Assembly: GCF_016858305.2 (NCBI RefSeq)
Contig: NZ_CP074436.1
Coordinates: 3,678,001-3,742,000 of the forward strand
Reading direction: 5' to 3'
Length of the DNA stretch: 64,000 nucleotides
Origin: Polaribacter sp. Q13
GTDB taxonomy: Bacteria; Bacteroidota; Bacteroidia; Flavobacteriales; Flavobacteriaceae
How positions within the stretch are numbered: the first letter of the stretch is position 1; the number at the start of each line of letters is the position of its first letter. The translations under genes were made by a program, and so were the position numbers. Shown here piece by piece: positions 24,718 to 32,975 of the stretch. Below the pieces are notes generated by a model. It was not told the origin of the DNA, searched no databases, and worked only from the letters and a program-made list of their open reading frames with translations.

Positions 24718-25734
24718 ATGCAATTAGAAAAAGTACCAAACACAACAGCTTCTTTAAACGGAAAAGAATATTTGTATTTTAGTGGAACTTCTTATTTAGG
24801 AGTTGCTGCTTTACCGGAGTTTCAAGAATTGGTTTTTAAAGCAATTAAAAAATGGGGCGTTTCTTACGGAAGTTCTAGAAGTGCAAATATTAAACTAGCA
24901 ATTTATCAGAAAGGTGAAACTTTTTTAGCCAATTTTTTACAGACAGAATCGGCTGTAACACTTTCATCAGGAACTTTAGCGGGTCAATTTGCTATAAATA
25001 CATTAGACAGGTTTGTAGATGCTTTTTATTTTATGCCAAAAACGCATCCAGCAATTTTGCCAAAAAATGCGTTGCCTGTTTTTAATGATTCAGAATTACA
25101 TACATCTTTAAAATCTTTAAAAAATAAAAAAATAAGTATTGTTTTAGATGGAATTGCTGCTTTTGAAACAACTCCGTTTTCTTTCGGTTTTTTAAAGGAA
25201 ATAGATGCTTCGAACACCATTTATATTCTTGTAGATGAATCTCATAGTTTAGGTGTTTTGGGTGATAAAGGAAACGGAATTTCTAATTTGATACCGAAAA
25301 AAGCTCATATAAAAGTGATTATTACTTCTTCTTTAGGAAAAGCTTACGGAATTAACGGAGGCGTAATTGCTGGAGATTTAACTTTTATAAACCTAATCAA
25401 AAAAGACAATCTTTTTATTGGTTGTGCAGGTATGAGTCCTGCTTTTTTAGAGGTTTTTGTAAATGCACAAGAAATTTATAAAAATCAATTATTAAAACTG
25501 AAAAGTAATATGGAGTACGTGTATCATCAATTAAAAGATAATACAGCAATTACTATAGATAAAATGTATCCTGTTTTCTTTCATTCTGATGAACAAATAG
25601 AACAAATTTTATTAAATAAAAATATTTTAATAACCTCTTTTTATTATGCTACAAGTACTAAAAAGTTTAATCGAATTGTTGTGAATGCAAATCATACAAA
25701 AGAGCAGTTGGATGTTTTAATTTTATCATTATAA
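24718..25734 (+). CDS. PLP-dependent AONS-like aminotransferase
   Basis: 338 residues of fold-type I, close to the 8-amino-7-oxononanoate synthase / 2-amino-3-ketobutyrate ligase group but shorter at the N-terminus. Visible: YFSGTSYLGVA start, VDESHSLGVLG (cofactor Asp/His), and SSLGKAYGINGG with the PLP Lys. It follows the dipeptide epimerase by 2 bp and not biotin genes, so a role in amino-acid or dipeptide metabolism is more likely than biotin synthesis (inference). Confidence 0.85.
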   Translation: MQLEKVPNTTASLNGKEYLYFSGTSYLGVAALPEFQELVFKAIKKWGVSYGSSRSANIKLAIYQKGETFLANFLQTESAVTLSSGTLAGQFAINTLDRFVDAFYFMPKTHPAILPKNALPVFNDSELHTSLKSLKNKKISIVLDGIAAFETTPFSFGFLKEIDASNTIYILVDESHSLGVLGDKGNGISNLIPKKAHIKVIITSSLGKAYGINGGVIAGDLTFINLIKKDNLFIGCAGMSPAFLEVFVNAQEIYKNQLLKLKSNMEYVYHQLKDNTAITIDKMYPVFFHSDEQIEQILLNKNILITSFYYATSTKKFNRIVVNANHTKEQLDVLILSL

Positions 25735-25748
25735 AAAATAATCAAAAA

Positions 25749-25775
25749 AAAAGACCACTTTTAAAGAGGTCTTTT
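25749..25775. terminator. Bidirectional terminator
   Basis: AAAAGACC (25749-25756) pairs with GGTCTTTT (25768-25775), with CTTT/AAAG inside. It serves both convergent operons (epimerase/aminotransferase and SusC/SusD). Confidence 0.8.
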
Positions 25776-25798
25776 GCAATTTAATTAATTTGAGTTTT

Positions 25799-27256
25799 TT
25801 ATTGATCCCACCACATTCTTGTAGAGAAAGTATCTCCACCCATATCTATAACAGCTTGGTCTAGATTATCTCCATTTATAATGCCTTCATTCGTCGGATA
25901 AAAATATCTTCTAGGAATTTCGGTTGTGTTAAGTAAACCTGCGGTAGGGAAATTTAAAATAGGGTAATCTAACCTTCTCCATTCGCTCCAAGCATTTCCT
26001 CCTTGAGAAAATAATGCAAGATATTTTTGCTCTCCAATATACTTTTTCCAGTTAGATGCGTTATACAGAACATCTGTTTGAGTCAAATAAGAAGTGGTAG
26101 CAGTAGAACTAACTCCCCATTGCTCCATACTTGCTGTAATGGCTTGTTTGTATGTTGTTGCAGCATTTCCTGCAGTGCCAAACCAACCTCTTTGTTCGGC
26201 TTCTGCTTTAATAAACAGCAATTCAGAATACGTCATAATATAGCTGTTAAAATCAATAGCTCTTGTGGTTGCATTTGGTAATGAACGGTCTCCTATTGCG
26301 TAATTAAAGGTGTCTGTAGTTTCTAAACCATAAGGAAAGCCAATATATTCTCCTGCATCATTGGGATCTGCATATTTAGATGTTCTTGGGTCTGAAGGTG
26401 TTGAAGCTGTACCAGAACCATAAGAATTCATTAAATCAGTTAATGGTTCTGCAATAAAAGTCCATTTTTGCGTTAAAAATTCTATATACAATGGGTTTGC
26501 ATTGGCTTCTTCATTTTGAAATGCAATAACTGCATTGTCATTATTACTCGTAAATACAGAAGCTCCTAAAGCATCAGCAACTTCAGTTTTGGCTAAGCCA
26601 GGGTTTACTTCAGACATTCTCATGGCAATTCTTGCTCTCATAGAGTTTGCAAAAGTTTTCCATTTAGTCATATCTCCATTATACATTAAATCTCCACTTG
26701 TAAAACCAGAAGCATTTGTATCTATTAATGCAACTGCATCTTTTAATTCTTGTAATAATGCAGGGTAGATATCTTCTTGATTGTCAAATTTAGGAGAAGT
26801 AATATCATCATTAAAAGTTTCTGAATAAGGTACATTTCCCCAAGTATCTGTTAGGTTATGAAAAACCCATACTTTTAATATGGTGGCAACTGCTATTTGG
26901 TTTTCGTTTTTTCCATAAGCTGCGTAACTATCTTTGTCTTCTCCTGTATTTAGTTTAATTATTTCCATAATTTCAGGTAAAATACCATAAAAAGCACTCC
27001 AATCACCATCAGGAGAAAGACCGTACACACTTCTAGTAGTTGTTTCTCTTTGCGCCCATTGTTGCGAATAAAACATCATGGTTTTGTTATAACCTAGCCC
27101 AGAATTAACATTAATTAAACTTTGTGTTGCAGCGGTTAAAAGTGCTGTAGTAGGTACTTTTGTTGCCGCTAAGGGATCTTTATTTAGTTCTTCATAATCG
27201 CTAGTACAAGAACTTATACTAACAAATAATATACATATTATTATAATTTTCTTCAT
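25799..27256 (-). CDS. SusD/RagB-family surface lipoprotein (SusD-like_2 type)
   Basis: 485 residues with lipoprotein signal (FVSISSC, Cys17) and a typical start SDYEELNKDPLAATKVP. WAQRETTTRSVYG, MRARIAMRMSEVNP, and YIMTYSELLFIKAEAEQRGW (the TPR-like helix of SusD proteins) follow. It binds the substrate and closes the partner SusC channel like a lid. It starts 10 bp after the SusC stop. The shorter length and motifs suit the SusD-like_2 group, often linked to peptides or non-glycan substrates. Confidence 0.93.
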   Translation of the reverse strand: MKKIIIICILFVSISSCTSDYEELNKDPLAATKVPTTALLTAATQSLINVNSGLGYNKTMMFYSQQWAQRETTTRSVYGLSPDGDWSAFYGILPEIMEIIKLNTGEDKDSYAAYGKNENQIAVATILKVWVFHNLTDTWGNVPYSETFNDDITSPKFDNQEDIYPALLQELKDAVALIDTNASGFTSGDLMYNGDMTKWKTFANSMRARIAMRMSEVNPGLAKTEVADALGASVFTSNNDNAVIAFQNEEANANPLYIEFLTQKWTFIAEPLTDLMNSYGSGTASTPSDPRTSKYADPNDAGEYIGFPYGLETTDTFNYAIGDRSLPNATTRAIDFNSYIMTYSELLFIKAEAEQRGWFGTAGNAATTYKQAITASMEQWGVSSTATTSYLTQTDVLYNASNWKKYIGEQKYLALFSQGGNAWSEWRRLDYPILNFPTAGLLNTTEIPRRYFYPTNEGIINGDNLDQAVIDMGGDTFSTRMWWDQ

Positions 27257-27266
27257 GTTTTTTTAT

Positions 27267-30200
27267 TTAAAATGTTAGTTTCAAATTCATTCCTATAGTA
27301 CGTGCAGACGGTAATTGACCATATTCTCTACCTTGAATATTACCAGAAGCATTACCTGCAGATTCTGGATCGTATCCTTTTGGAGTATTTCTGTGAAGAA
27401 TTGCAAGGTTTCTACCAACCAATGAAAGGTTTAAACTATTTAACTTTAATTTTTCTGTTAATTTTGATGGAAAAGTATAATTGAAAGAAACTTCTCTTAA
27501 CTTAACAAAACTAGCATCAAATGTTGTAAAATCTCCTGGGTTTCTTCTGTAAAGTCTAAAGTATTGATCTACGGAAGCAGCAGGAGTTGTATTGGTAACA
27601 TAGCCTCCATTTCCATCAGACATTACACCTTCTGCAACGATTCCATTTTCACGAACACCATTTGCAGCAGTTACTGCCATAGTACCTGCATAGACAGCAG
27701 TTTGGTAACCTCTAGCGTAAAACACTCCTCCTTTTTGAATATCAATTAAAGCCGATAAAGTGAAGTTTTTATACGTAAATGTGTTTGTAATACCAGAAGT
27801 CCAATCTGGTAAAACACTACCTATAAATTCTTGTTCTCCACTAATATAATATCCGTTAGCATCTACTATTTTATTTCCATCAGGGTCTCTTGCTACTTTT
27901 GTTGCATAAATGGAACTAAATGATTCTCCAACTCTAGATTCTAAAGTAACACTTGCTGGTCCTGAAGTGTAGAACGTACTCATTAAGTATGTATCCAATC
28001 CTTCAGCCAATTCTACAACTTCATTATTGTTTTTTGCCCAATTGATACCAATATCCCAAGAAAAATCTTTAGTTCTAATTGGTGATCCTTGTAATTGTAA
28101 TTCGATACCACTATTTTTAATTTCTCCTGCATTAACCCATTTTTGAGTATATCCTGTTGTTTCAGAAACTGTTATAGGCATAATTTGATTGGTAGTTTTA
28201 CCCGTGTAATAAGTAGCGTCTACACTTAATCTATTACTAAATAATTTAAGATCTACACCAGTTTCAAAAGAAGAAGTTAATTCTGGTTTTAATTCTGCGT
28301 TGTTTAATGTAGATGGAATTGTAAATACCGGGTTTCCGCCAACGGCAGAACCTTGAGTATAGTTATTTGTAAGTCTGTAAGGTTCTGTATCATTACCAAC
28401 TTGAGCCCAACCTGCTCTAAATTTACCAAATGATAATACGTCACTTTCTATAAATTTAGAAAAAATTACACTTGCTGTGGCAGAAGGGTAGAAATAGGAC
28501 CAATTGTCTTTTGGTAGTGTAGAAGACCAATCATTTCTTGCTGTTAAATCTAAATATGCTAAATCTTTAAATCCAAAAGAAGTACTTGCATAAATACTAC
28601 TTGTCTTTTTATTGACTAAAGATCTTTCTAAAAAAGCAGCATCTACAGAATTGGCTAATGAATAAATATCTGAAACTGTTAAACCACCTTGTGTTGCACC
28701 TATGTTAGACTCAAGAGTTCTACTCATCGTATTCATACCTAAAGTAGCTATTAAAGAAATATCGGAAGTTAATTCTCTGTTATTATAGTTTAAGATTGCA
28801 TCTATATTTTCTTCTTTAAAATCGTAAATTTTACTAAGATAGTAAGGAGTATATCTACTACCTACAGATCTACGATCTCTTCTGTTATCATTATAACTAT
28901 CAAAACCATATCTTACAGAGGCATTTAACTTCTCTGTAATGTCATATTTAACTTTTACATTACCAATAATTCTGTCTTTTTCATCATCTTGATAATCTTT
29001 GTAAGCTAACCAAAAAGGGTTATTTGCTCTTACATTTGTAGAATTAAGATCGTCTGTTCTCCAAGTAAGTTGAGAACCATCTGCTCTTTCATAATTTCTT
29101 AATTTATCAATATCTAATTGTCTTTGTGTCCAAATTACCATGTTGTAAGTTAAATTATCGCTACTACCACCACCTTTTGGTCTTCCTTCTCCCTTTGTAT
29201 TAATATAACTAAGGTTTGTAGAAATAGATAATTTATCAATTTTTCCATTTAAATTTAAATTAATAGTATTTCTCTTTATACTACTATTTGGTACAATACC
29301 TTTGTGGTTTAAGTTGGTATAAGACACTCTGTAATTTACGTCTTCACTTGCATTACTAATAGCAATGTTTGTTTTACTAATTTGACCAGTATTAAAGAAA
29401 TTTTTATAATTATCTGGGTGTGCAATCCAAGGTCGTACTTCTCCACCATTTCCTTCTCCGTCCCATTGTCTTACTAATCTTCCATCTAATTTTGGTCCCC
29501 AACTTTCATCTGTAGATACATTCTGAATAGGAATACCGTCAGTACCAATATTTGCAAAGGTTAAAGATTGCCCTCCACCATATTCATTTTGTAATTCCGG
29601 GAAATCGAAAGCCGTTTCTAAAGAAAAACTATTATTGATAGAGATGCCTAAACCTTTATTCTTTTTTCCTTTTTTAGTGGTAATTAAAATAACTCCATTT
29701 CCTGCTCTAGAACCATAAAGTGCAGCAGCATTTGCTCCTTTTAAAACACTTACAGATTCAATATCATCTGGGTTAATGTCTTGTGCAGCATTACCATAAT
29801 CTACATTTCCACTAGTATCATCTCTATCTCCATAAGCTTGGGTAGCACTTCCAAAATTAGAATTATCTATAGGTACACCATCTACAACAAATAACGGTTG
29901 GTTGTTACCTGTTAAAGAAGAAGCTCCTCTTAAAAGAATTCTAGAAGAACCACCAATATTACCTGTTCCCTGAATTTGAACACCAGAAACTTTACCTGCT
30001 AAGGTATTTACAACATTTGTTTCAGAGGCCTTATTAAGGTTATCTCCGTCTACTTCTTGAATTGCATATCCTAAAGATTTTTTTTCTCTTGTAATACCTA
30101 AGGCAGTTACTACTACTTCATCTAAAATATTAGCATCTTCTATTAATGTTACGTTAAGAGTTGCAGACTGAATAATAACTTTTTTAGTTTTATATCCTAA

Positions 30201-30419
30201 AGAAGAAAATACTAAAATGGCTCCTTTTTTTGCTTTAATAGAATACGTTCCATTAAAATCTGTACTTGTACCTTTTGTTGTACCTTTAATTAGTACACTT
30301 ACTCCTGGTAATTCTCCTGTTTTGTCTTTTACCTTCCCTTTTACAGTAATATCTTGAGCAACAAAATTTAATGTAAATAGGAAGAGAATAGAAACTATAA
30401 ATAATAATTTTTTTCTCAT
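27267..30419 (-). CDS. SusC/RagA-family TonB-dependent transporter
   Basis: The ATG at 30419 gives a normal signal peptide (MRKKLLFIVSILFLFTLNFV then AQ); an upstream ATG at 30461 adds 14 poorly fitting residues. About 1050 residues: CarboxypepD_reg-like domain (ITVKGKVKDKTGELPGVSV), plug with the SusC signature (GNAAQDINPDDIESVSVLKG, AALYGSRAGNGVILITTKKG), and a long beta-barrel ending in LKLTF. It imports the ligand captured by the SusD partner, energised by TonB. Neighbouring epimerase genes hint at peptides; substrate unproven. Confidence 0.95.
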   Translation of the reverse strand: MRKKLLFIVSILFLFTLNFVAQDITVKGKVKDKTGELPGVSVLIKGTTKGTSTDFNGTYSIKAKKGAILVFSSLGYKTKKVIIQSATLNVTLIEDANILDEVVVTALGITREKKSLGYAIQEVDGDNLNKASETNVVNTLAGKVSGVQIQGTGNIGGSSRILLRGASSLTGNNQPLFVVDGVPIDNSNFGSATQAYGDRDDTSGNVDYGNAAQDINPDDIESVSVLKGANAAALYGSRAGNGVILITTKKGKKNKGLGISINNSFSLETAFDFPELQNEYGGGQSLTFANIGTDGIPIQNVSTDESWGPKLDGRLVRQWDGEGNGGEVRPWIAHPDNYKNFFNTGQISKTNIAISNASEDVNYRVSYTNLNHKGIVPNSSIKRNTINLNLNGKIDKLSISTNLSYINTKGEGRPKGGGSSDNLTYNMVIWTQRQLDIDKLRNYERADGSQLTWRTDDLNSTNVRANNPFWLAYKDYQDDEKDRIIGNVKVKYDITEKLNASVRYGFDSYNDNRRDRRSVGSRYTPYYLSKIYDFKEENIDAILNYNNRELTSDISLIATLGMNTMSRTLESNIGATQGGLTVSDIYSLANSVDAAFLERSLVNKKTSSIYASTSFGFKDLAYLDLTARNDWSSTLPKDNWSYFYPSATASVIFSKFIESDVLSFGKFRAGWAQVGNDTEPYRLTNNYTQGSAVGGNPVFTIPSTLNNAELKPELTSSFETGVDLKLFSNRLSVDATYYTGKTTNQIMPITVSETTGYTQKWVNAGEIKNSGIELQLQGSPIRTKDFSWDIGINWAKNNNEVVELAEGLDTYLMSTFYTSGPASVTLESRVGESFSSIYATKVARDPDGNKIVDANGYYISGEQEFIGSVLPDWTSGITNTFTYKNFTLSALIDIQKGGVFYARGYQTAVYAGTMAVTAANGVRENGIVAEGVMSDGNGGYVTNTTPAASVDQYFRLYRRNPGDFTTFDASFVKLREVSFNYTFPSKLTEKLKLNSLNLSLVGRNLAILHRNTPKGYDPESAGNASGNIQGREYGQLPSARTIGMNLKLTF

Positions 30420-30588
30420 GAAAATGCGTTTTTGATTAAAATATTTTATAAAATTAACCATTTTTAACAGTTTAATCGCAGTTTAAGTTAATAAATATTA
30501 AATATAATTTAGGTTTTAATAATTGTTGATTTAAAGTTCGTTAAATAAATATAAAAAAGGATACTTCTTTTAAGTCTTTAGGTTTTCT

Positions 30589-30596
30589 TATTTTTG
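30589..30596 (+). promoter_or_regulatory. -7 box of the OsmC gene
   Basis: TATTTTTG, a full match to TAnnTTTG, 43 bp before the ATG at 30639. No clear -33 TTG. Confidence 0.4.
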
Positions 30597-30638
30597 TTCA
30601 AGAAGTAATTTTTAAATAAAATAACAAAATCATCTAAT

Positions 30639-31070
30639 ATGGCTACAAATATTGTAAAAACTACCTGGAAAGAAAACATGCAATTTGAATCTGACAATCC
30701 GAGTGGATTAAATTTGACCATGGATGCAGGAGAAGAAAGTGGAGGAGAAGGAAAAGGGTACAGACCAAAAGCTTTAATGTTAGCTTCATTGGCCGGATGT
30801 TCTGGTTTAGATGTAGTGTCTTTGTTAACAAAAATGCGTGCAGAAGTTGCAGATTTTAAAATTGATGTTACTGCAGAGTTAACAGATGAACACCCAAAGT
30901 TTTATAATAAAGTAAAAGTAGATTATCATTTTTCGGATAGTGATTTAAAACCAGATAAAATTCAGAAAGCAGTTAATTTATCGGTTACAAAATATTGCGG
31001 AGTTATGGAAATGTTTCGTCAATTTGCAGAAGTAGAGATTGAAATACATTTGCATAAAATAGAGATTTAA
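30639..31070 (+). CDS. OsmC/Ohr-family peroxidase-like protein
   Basis: 143 residues with both redox cysteines of the family: Cys54 (SLAGCSGLDVV) and Cys120 (VTKYCGVMEM). It reduces organic peroxides with thiols in characterised members. It lacks the typical Ohr N-terminus and looks like the generic OsmC group. recJ starts 14 bp downstream, probably on the same transcript. Confidence 0.9.
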   Translation: MATNIVKTTWKENMQFESDNPSGLNLTMDAGEESGGEGKGYRPKALMLASLAGCSGLDVVSLLTKMRAEVADFKIDVTAELTDEHPKFYNKVKVDYHFSDSDLKPDKIQKAVNLSVTKYCGVMEMFRQFAEVEIEIHLHKIEI

Positions 31071-31084
31071 TAGAGAAAGTAGCT

Positions 31085-32770
31085 ATGAGATGGACGTTGA
31101 AACCAAAAGCAGATAAAGAAAAAATAGAAGAATTAGCAAAAGAACTTCAAGTTGATAAAACAATAGCGTCTATACTATGTCAAAGAAATATTGAAACATT
31201 TGAGGCTGCAAAGAATTATTTTCGCCCGAGTTTAGATGAAATTCATGATCCTTTTTTAATGAAGGATATGGATCTTGCTGTTGCCAGAATTGAAACTGCA
31301 ATCTCGAACAATGAAAATATTCTTGTTTTTGGTGATTATGATGTAGATGGTACAACAGCTGTTTCTTTAGTTGCGTCTTATTTAAAAACGATTTATCCAA
31401 ATATTGCAACCTATATTCCAGATAGATATGCAGAAGGTTATGGCGTTTCTTATATGGGAATTGATTTTGCGCATGACAATGATTTTTCTTTAATTATAGC
31501 CTTAGATTGTGGTATAAAAGCCATTGATAAAGTTGCGTATGCAACCGAAAAAAATGTAGATTTTATTATTTGTGATCACCATAAACCTGGTGATGAAATT
31601 CCGAAAGCAGTTGCAGTTTTAAATGCAAAAAGAGAAGATTGTTTTTATCCTTTTGATGAGCTTTGTGGTTGTGGTGTTGGGTTTAAGTTAGTTCAAGCTT
31701 TAGGCGTTTCTAGAGGTCAAACCATAGAAGATTTTATTCCTTATTTAGATTTGGTGGCTACTGCAATTGCTGCAGATATTGTACCTATGAATGGAGAAAA
31801 TAGAGTTTTAGCATATCATGGTTTACAGGTTATTAACGAAAGTCCAAGAAACGGAATAAAGGCAATTATTCATCAAACTAAAAAGTCTGAATTAACAATT
31901 ACCGATGTTGTTTTTACCATTGCGCCAAGAATAAATGCAGCAGGTAGAATGAAGCATGGTAATTACGCAGTAGAATTATTAACAGAAATGGATTTTGATT
32001 CAGCTGTTGAATTTGCTGCTGCCATAGAAATTTTTAATGCAGATAGAAAAGATTTAGATAAGAAAATAACAGATCAAGCTTTAATTCAAATTATTGATAA
32101 TGAGGAAGAAGACCGTTATACATCGGTGGTTTTTCAAGAAGATTGGCACAAAGGAGTTATTGGAATTGTAGCTTCTCGTTTAATAGAAAAATATTACAGA
32201 CCCACCTTAGTTTTTACCAAAAGTGGCGATAAATTAGCGGCTTCCGCACGTTCTGTAAAAGGTTTTGATGTGTATAATGCATTGCATGCTTGTGAAGAGT
32301 TTATAGAGCAATTCGGCGGACATAAATATGCCGCAGGTTTAACGTTGTTACCGGAAAATTATGAGAATTTTAAAAATAAGTTCGAAGAAGTTGTAAAAGC
32401 TACCATCGATAAAGAGTTGCTAACGCCAGAAATTTCGATAGATGCAGAAATAGATTTGTTAGAAATTACACCTAAGTTTTTTAGAATTATTCAGCAAATG
32501 GCACCTTTTGGACCTATGAATATGAGACCTACTTTTAAAACGACTTGTGTAAGAGACAACGGATACGGAAAACAAGTAGGAGCAGATAAAACACATTTAA
32601 AATTGAATGTTTTTCAAGGTGATAATAAAAGGACCTTTAATTCCATTGGTTTTGGTTTAGGAGATAAAATGGAATTAGTTCAAAATGATTTTGATATTGT
32701 ATACGGTTTAGATGAAAACGTATGGAATGGTAATAAATCGATACAGTTGTTGTTGAAAGATTTGAAGTAG
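31085..32770 (+). CDS. recJ: Single-stranded-DNA-specific exonuclease RecJ
   Basis: 561 residues. DHH-family phosphoesterase motifs: VFGDYDVDGTT (81-91), ALDCGIKA, ICDHHKPGDE, and the DHHA1 region with GGHKYAAGLTL. It degrades single-stranded DNA 5' to 3' in repair and recombination. The C-terminal OB-like domain (about 450-561) is complete. The last codons are followed by a dispersed repeat relic. Confidence 0.96.
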   Translation: MRWTLKPKADKEKIEELAKELQVDKTIASILCQRNIETFEAAKNYFRPSLDEIHDPFLMKDMDLAVARIETAISNNENILVFGDYDVDGTTAVSLVASYLKTIYPNIATYIPDRYAEGYGVSYMGIDFAHDNDFSLIIALDCGIKAIDKVAYATEKNVDFIICDHHKPGDEIPKAVAVLNAKREDCFYPFDELCGCGVGFKLVQALGVSRGQTIEDFIPYLDLVATAIAADIVPMNGENRVLAYHGLQVINESPRNGIKAIIHQTKKSELTITDVVFTIAPRINAAGRMKHGNYAVELLTEMDFDSAVEFAAAIEIFNADRKDLDKKITDQALIQIIDNEEEDRYTSVVFQEDWHKGVIGIVASRLIEKYYRPTLVFTKSGDKLAASARSVKGFDVYNALHACEEFIEQFGGHKYAAGLTLLPENYENFKNKFEEVVKATIDKELLTPEISIDAEIDLLEITPKFFRIIQQMAPFGPMNMRPTFKTTCVRDNGYGKQVGADKTHLKLNVFQGDNKRTFNSIGFGLGDKMELVQNDFDIVYGLDENVWNGNKSIQLLLKDLK

Positions 32771-32780
32771 AAATAAGTGT

Positions 32781-32817
32781 TATTCCGAAAGAGAGACGTA
32801 AGAACGACGAGGAATCT
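32781..32817 (-). repeat. Dispersed repeat relic (AGATTCCTCGTCGTTC family)
   Basis: The reverse complement reads AGATTCCTCGTCGTTC and ends in TTCGGAATA, the same unit as 21277-21308 and 58319-58358. It starts 10 bp after the recJ stop. Confidence 0.7.
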
Positions 32818-32845
32818 AGGAGTTTCAATAAATATTTATTGTAAT

Positions 32846-32874
32846 AAAAAACCCACTCCTAAATTAGAAGTGGG
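32846..32874 (-). terminator. Terminator of the PIF1-helicase gene
   Basis: On the minus strand CCCACTTC pairs with the GGAGTGGG side around TAATTTA and is followed by six U residues, about 100 bp after the helicase stop. Confidence 0.7.
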
Positions 32875-32975
32875 AAAATTGCTATGAAAAAGAAAATGAT
32901 AAGAAAGTATCTTACCATAATTCTTAAGACGATCCTTTTTATTAAAACTTACACTTTATCTTAAAATATTTTAAA

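Noticed and set aside
31170-31409. Minus-strand 79-codon frame within recJ
   Set aside because: Gln/His/Leu-rich shadow of an obviously real gene.
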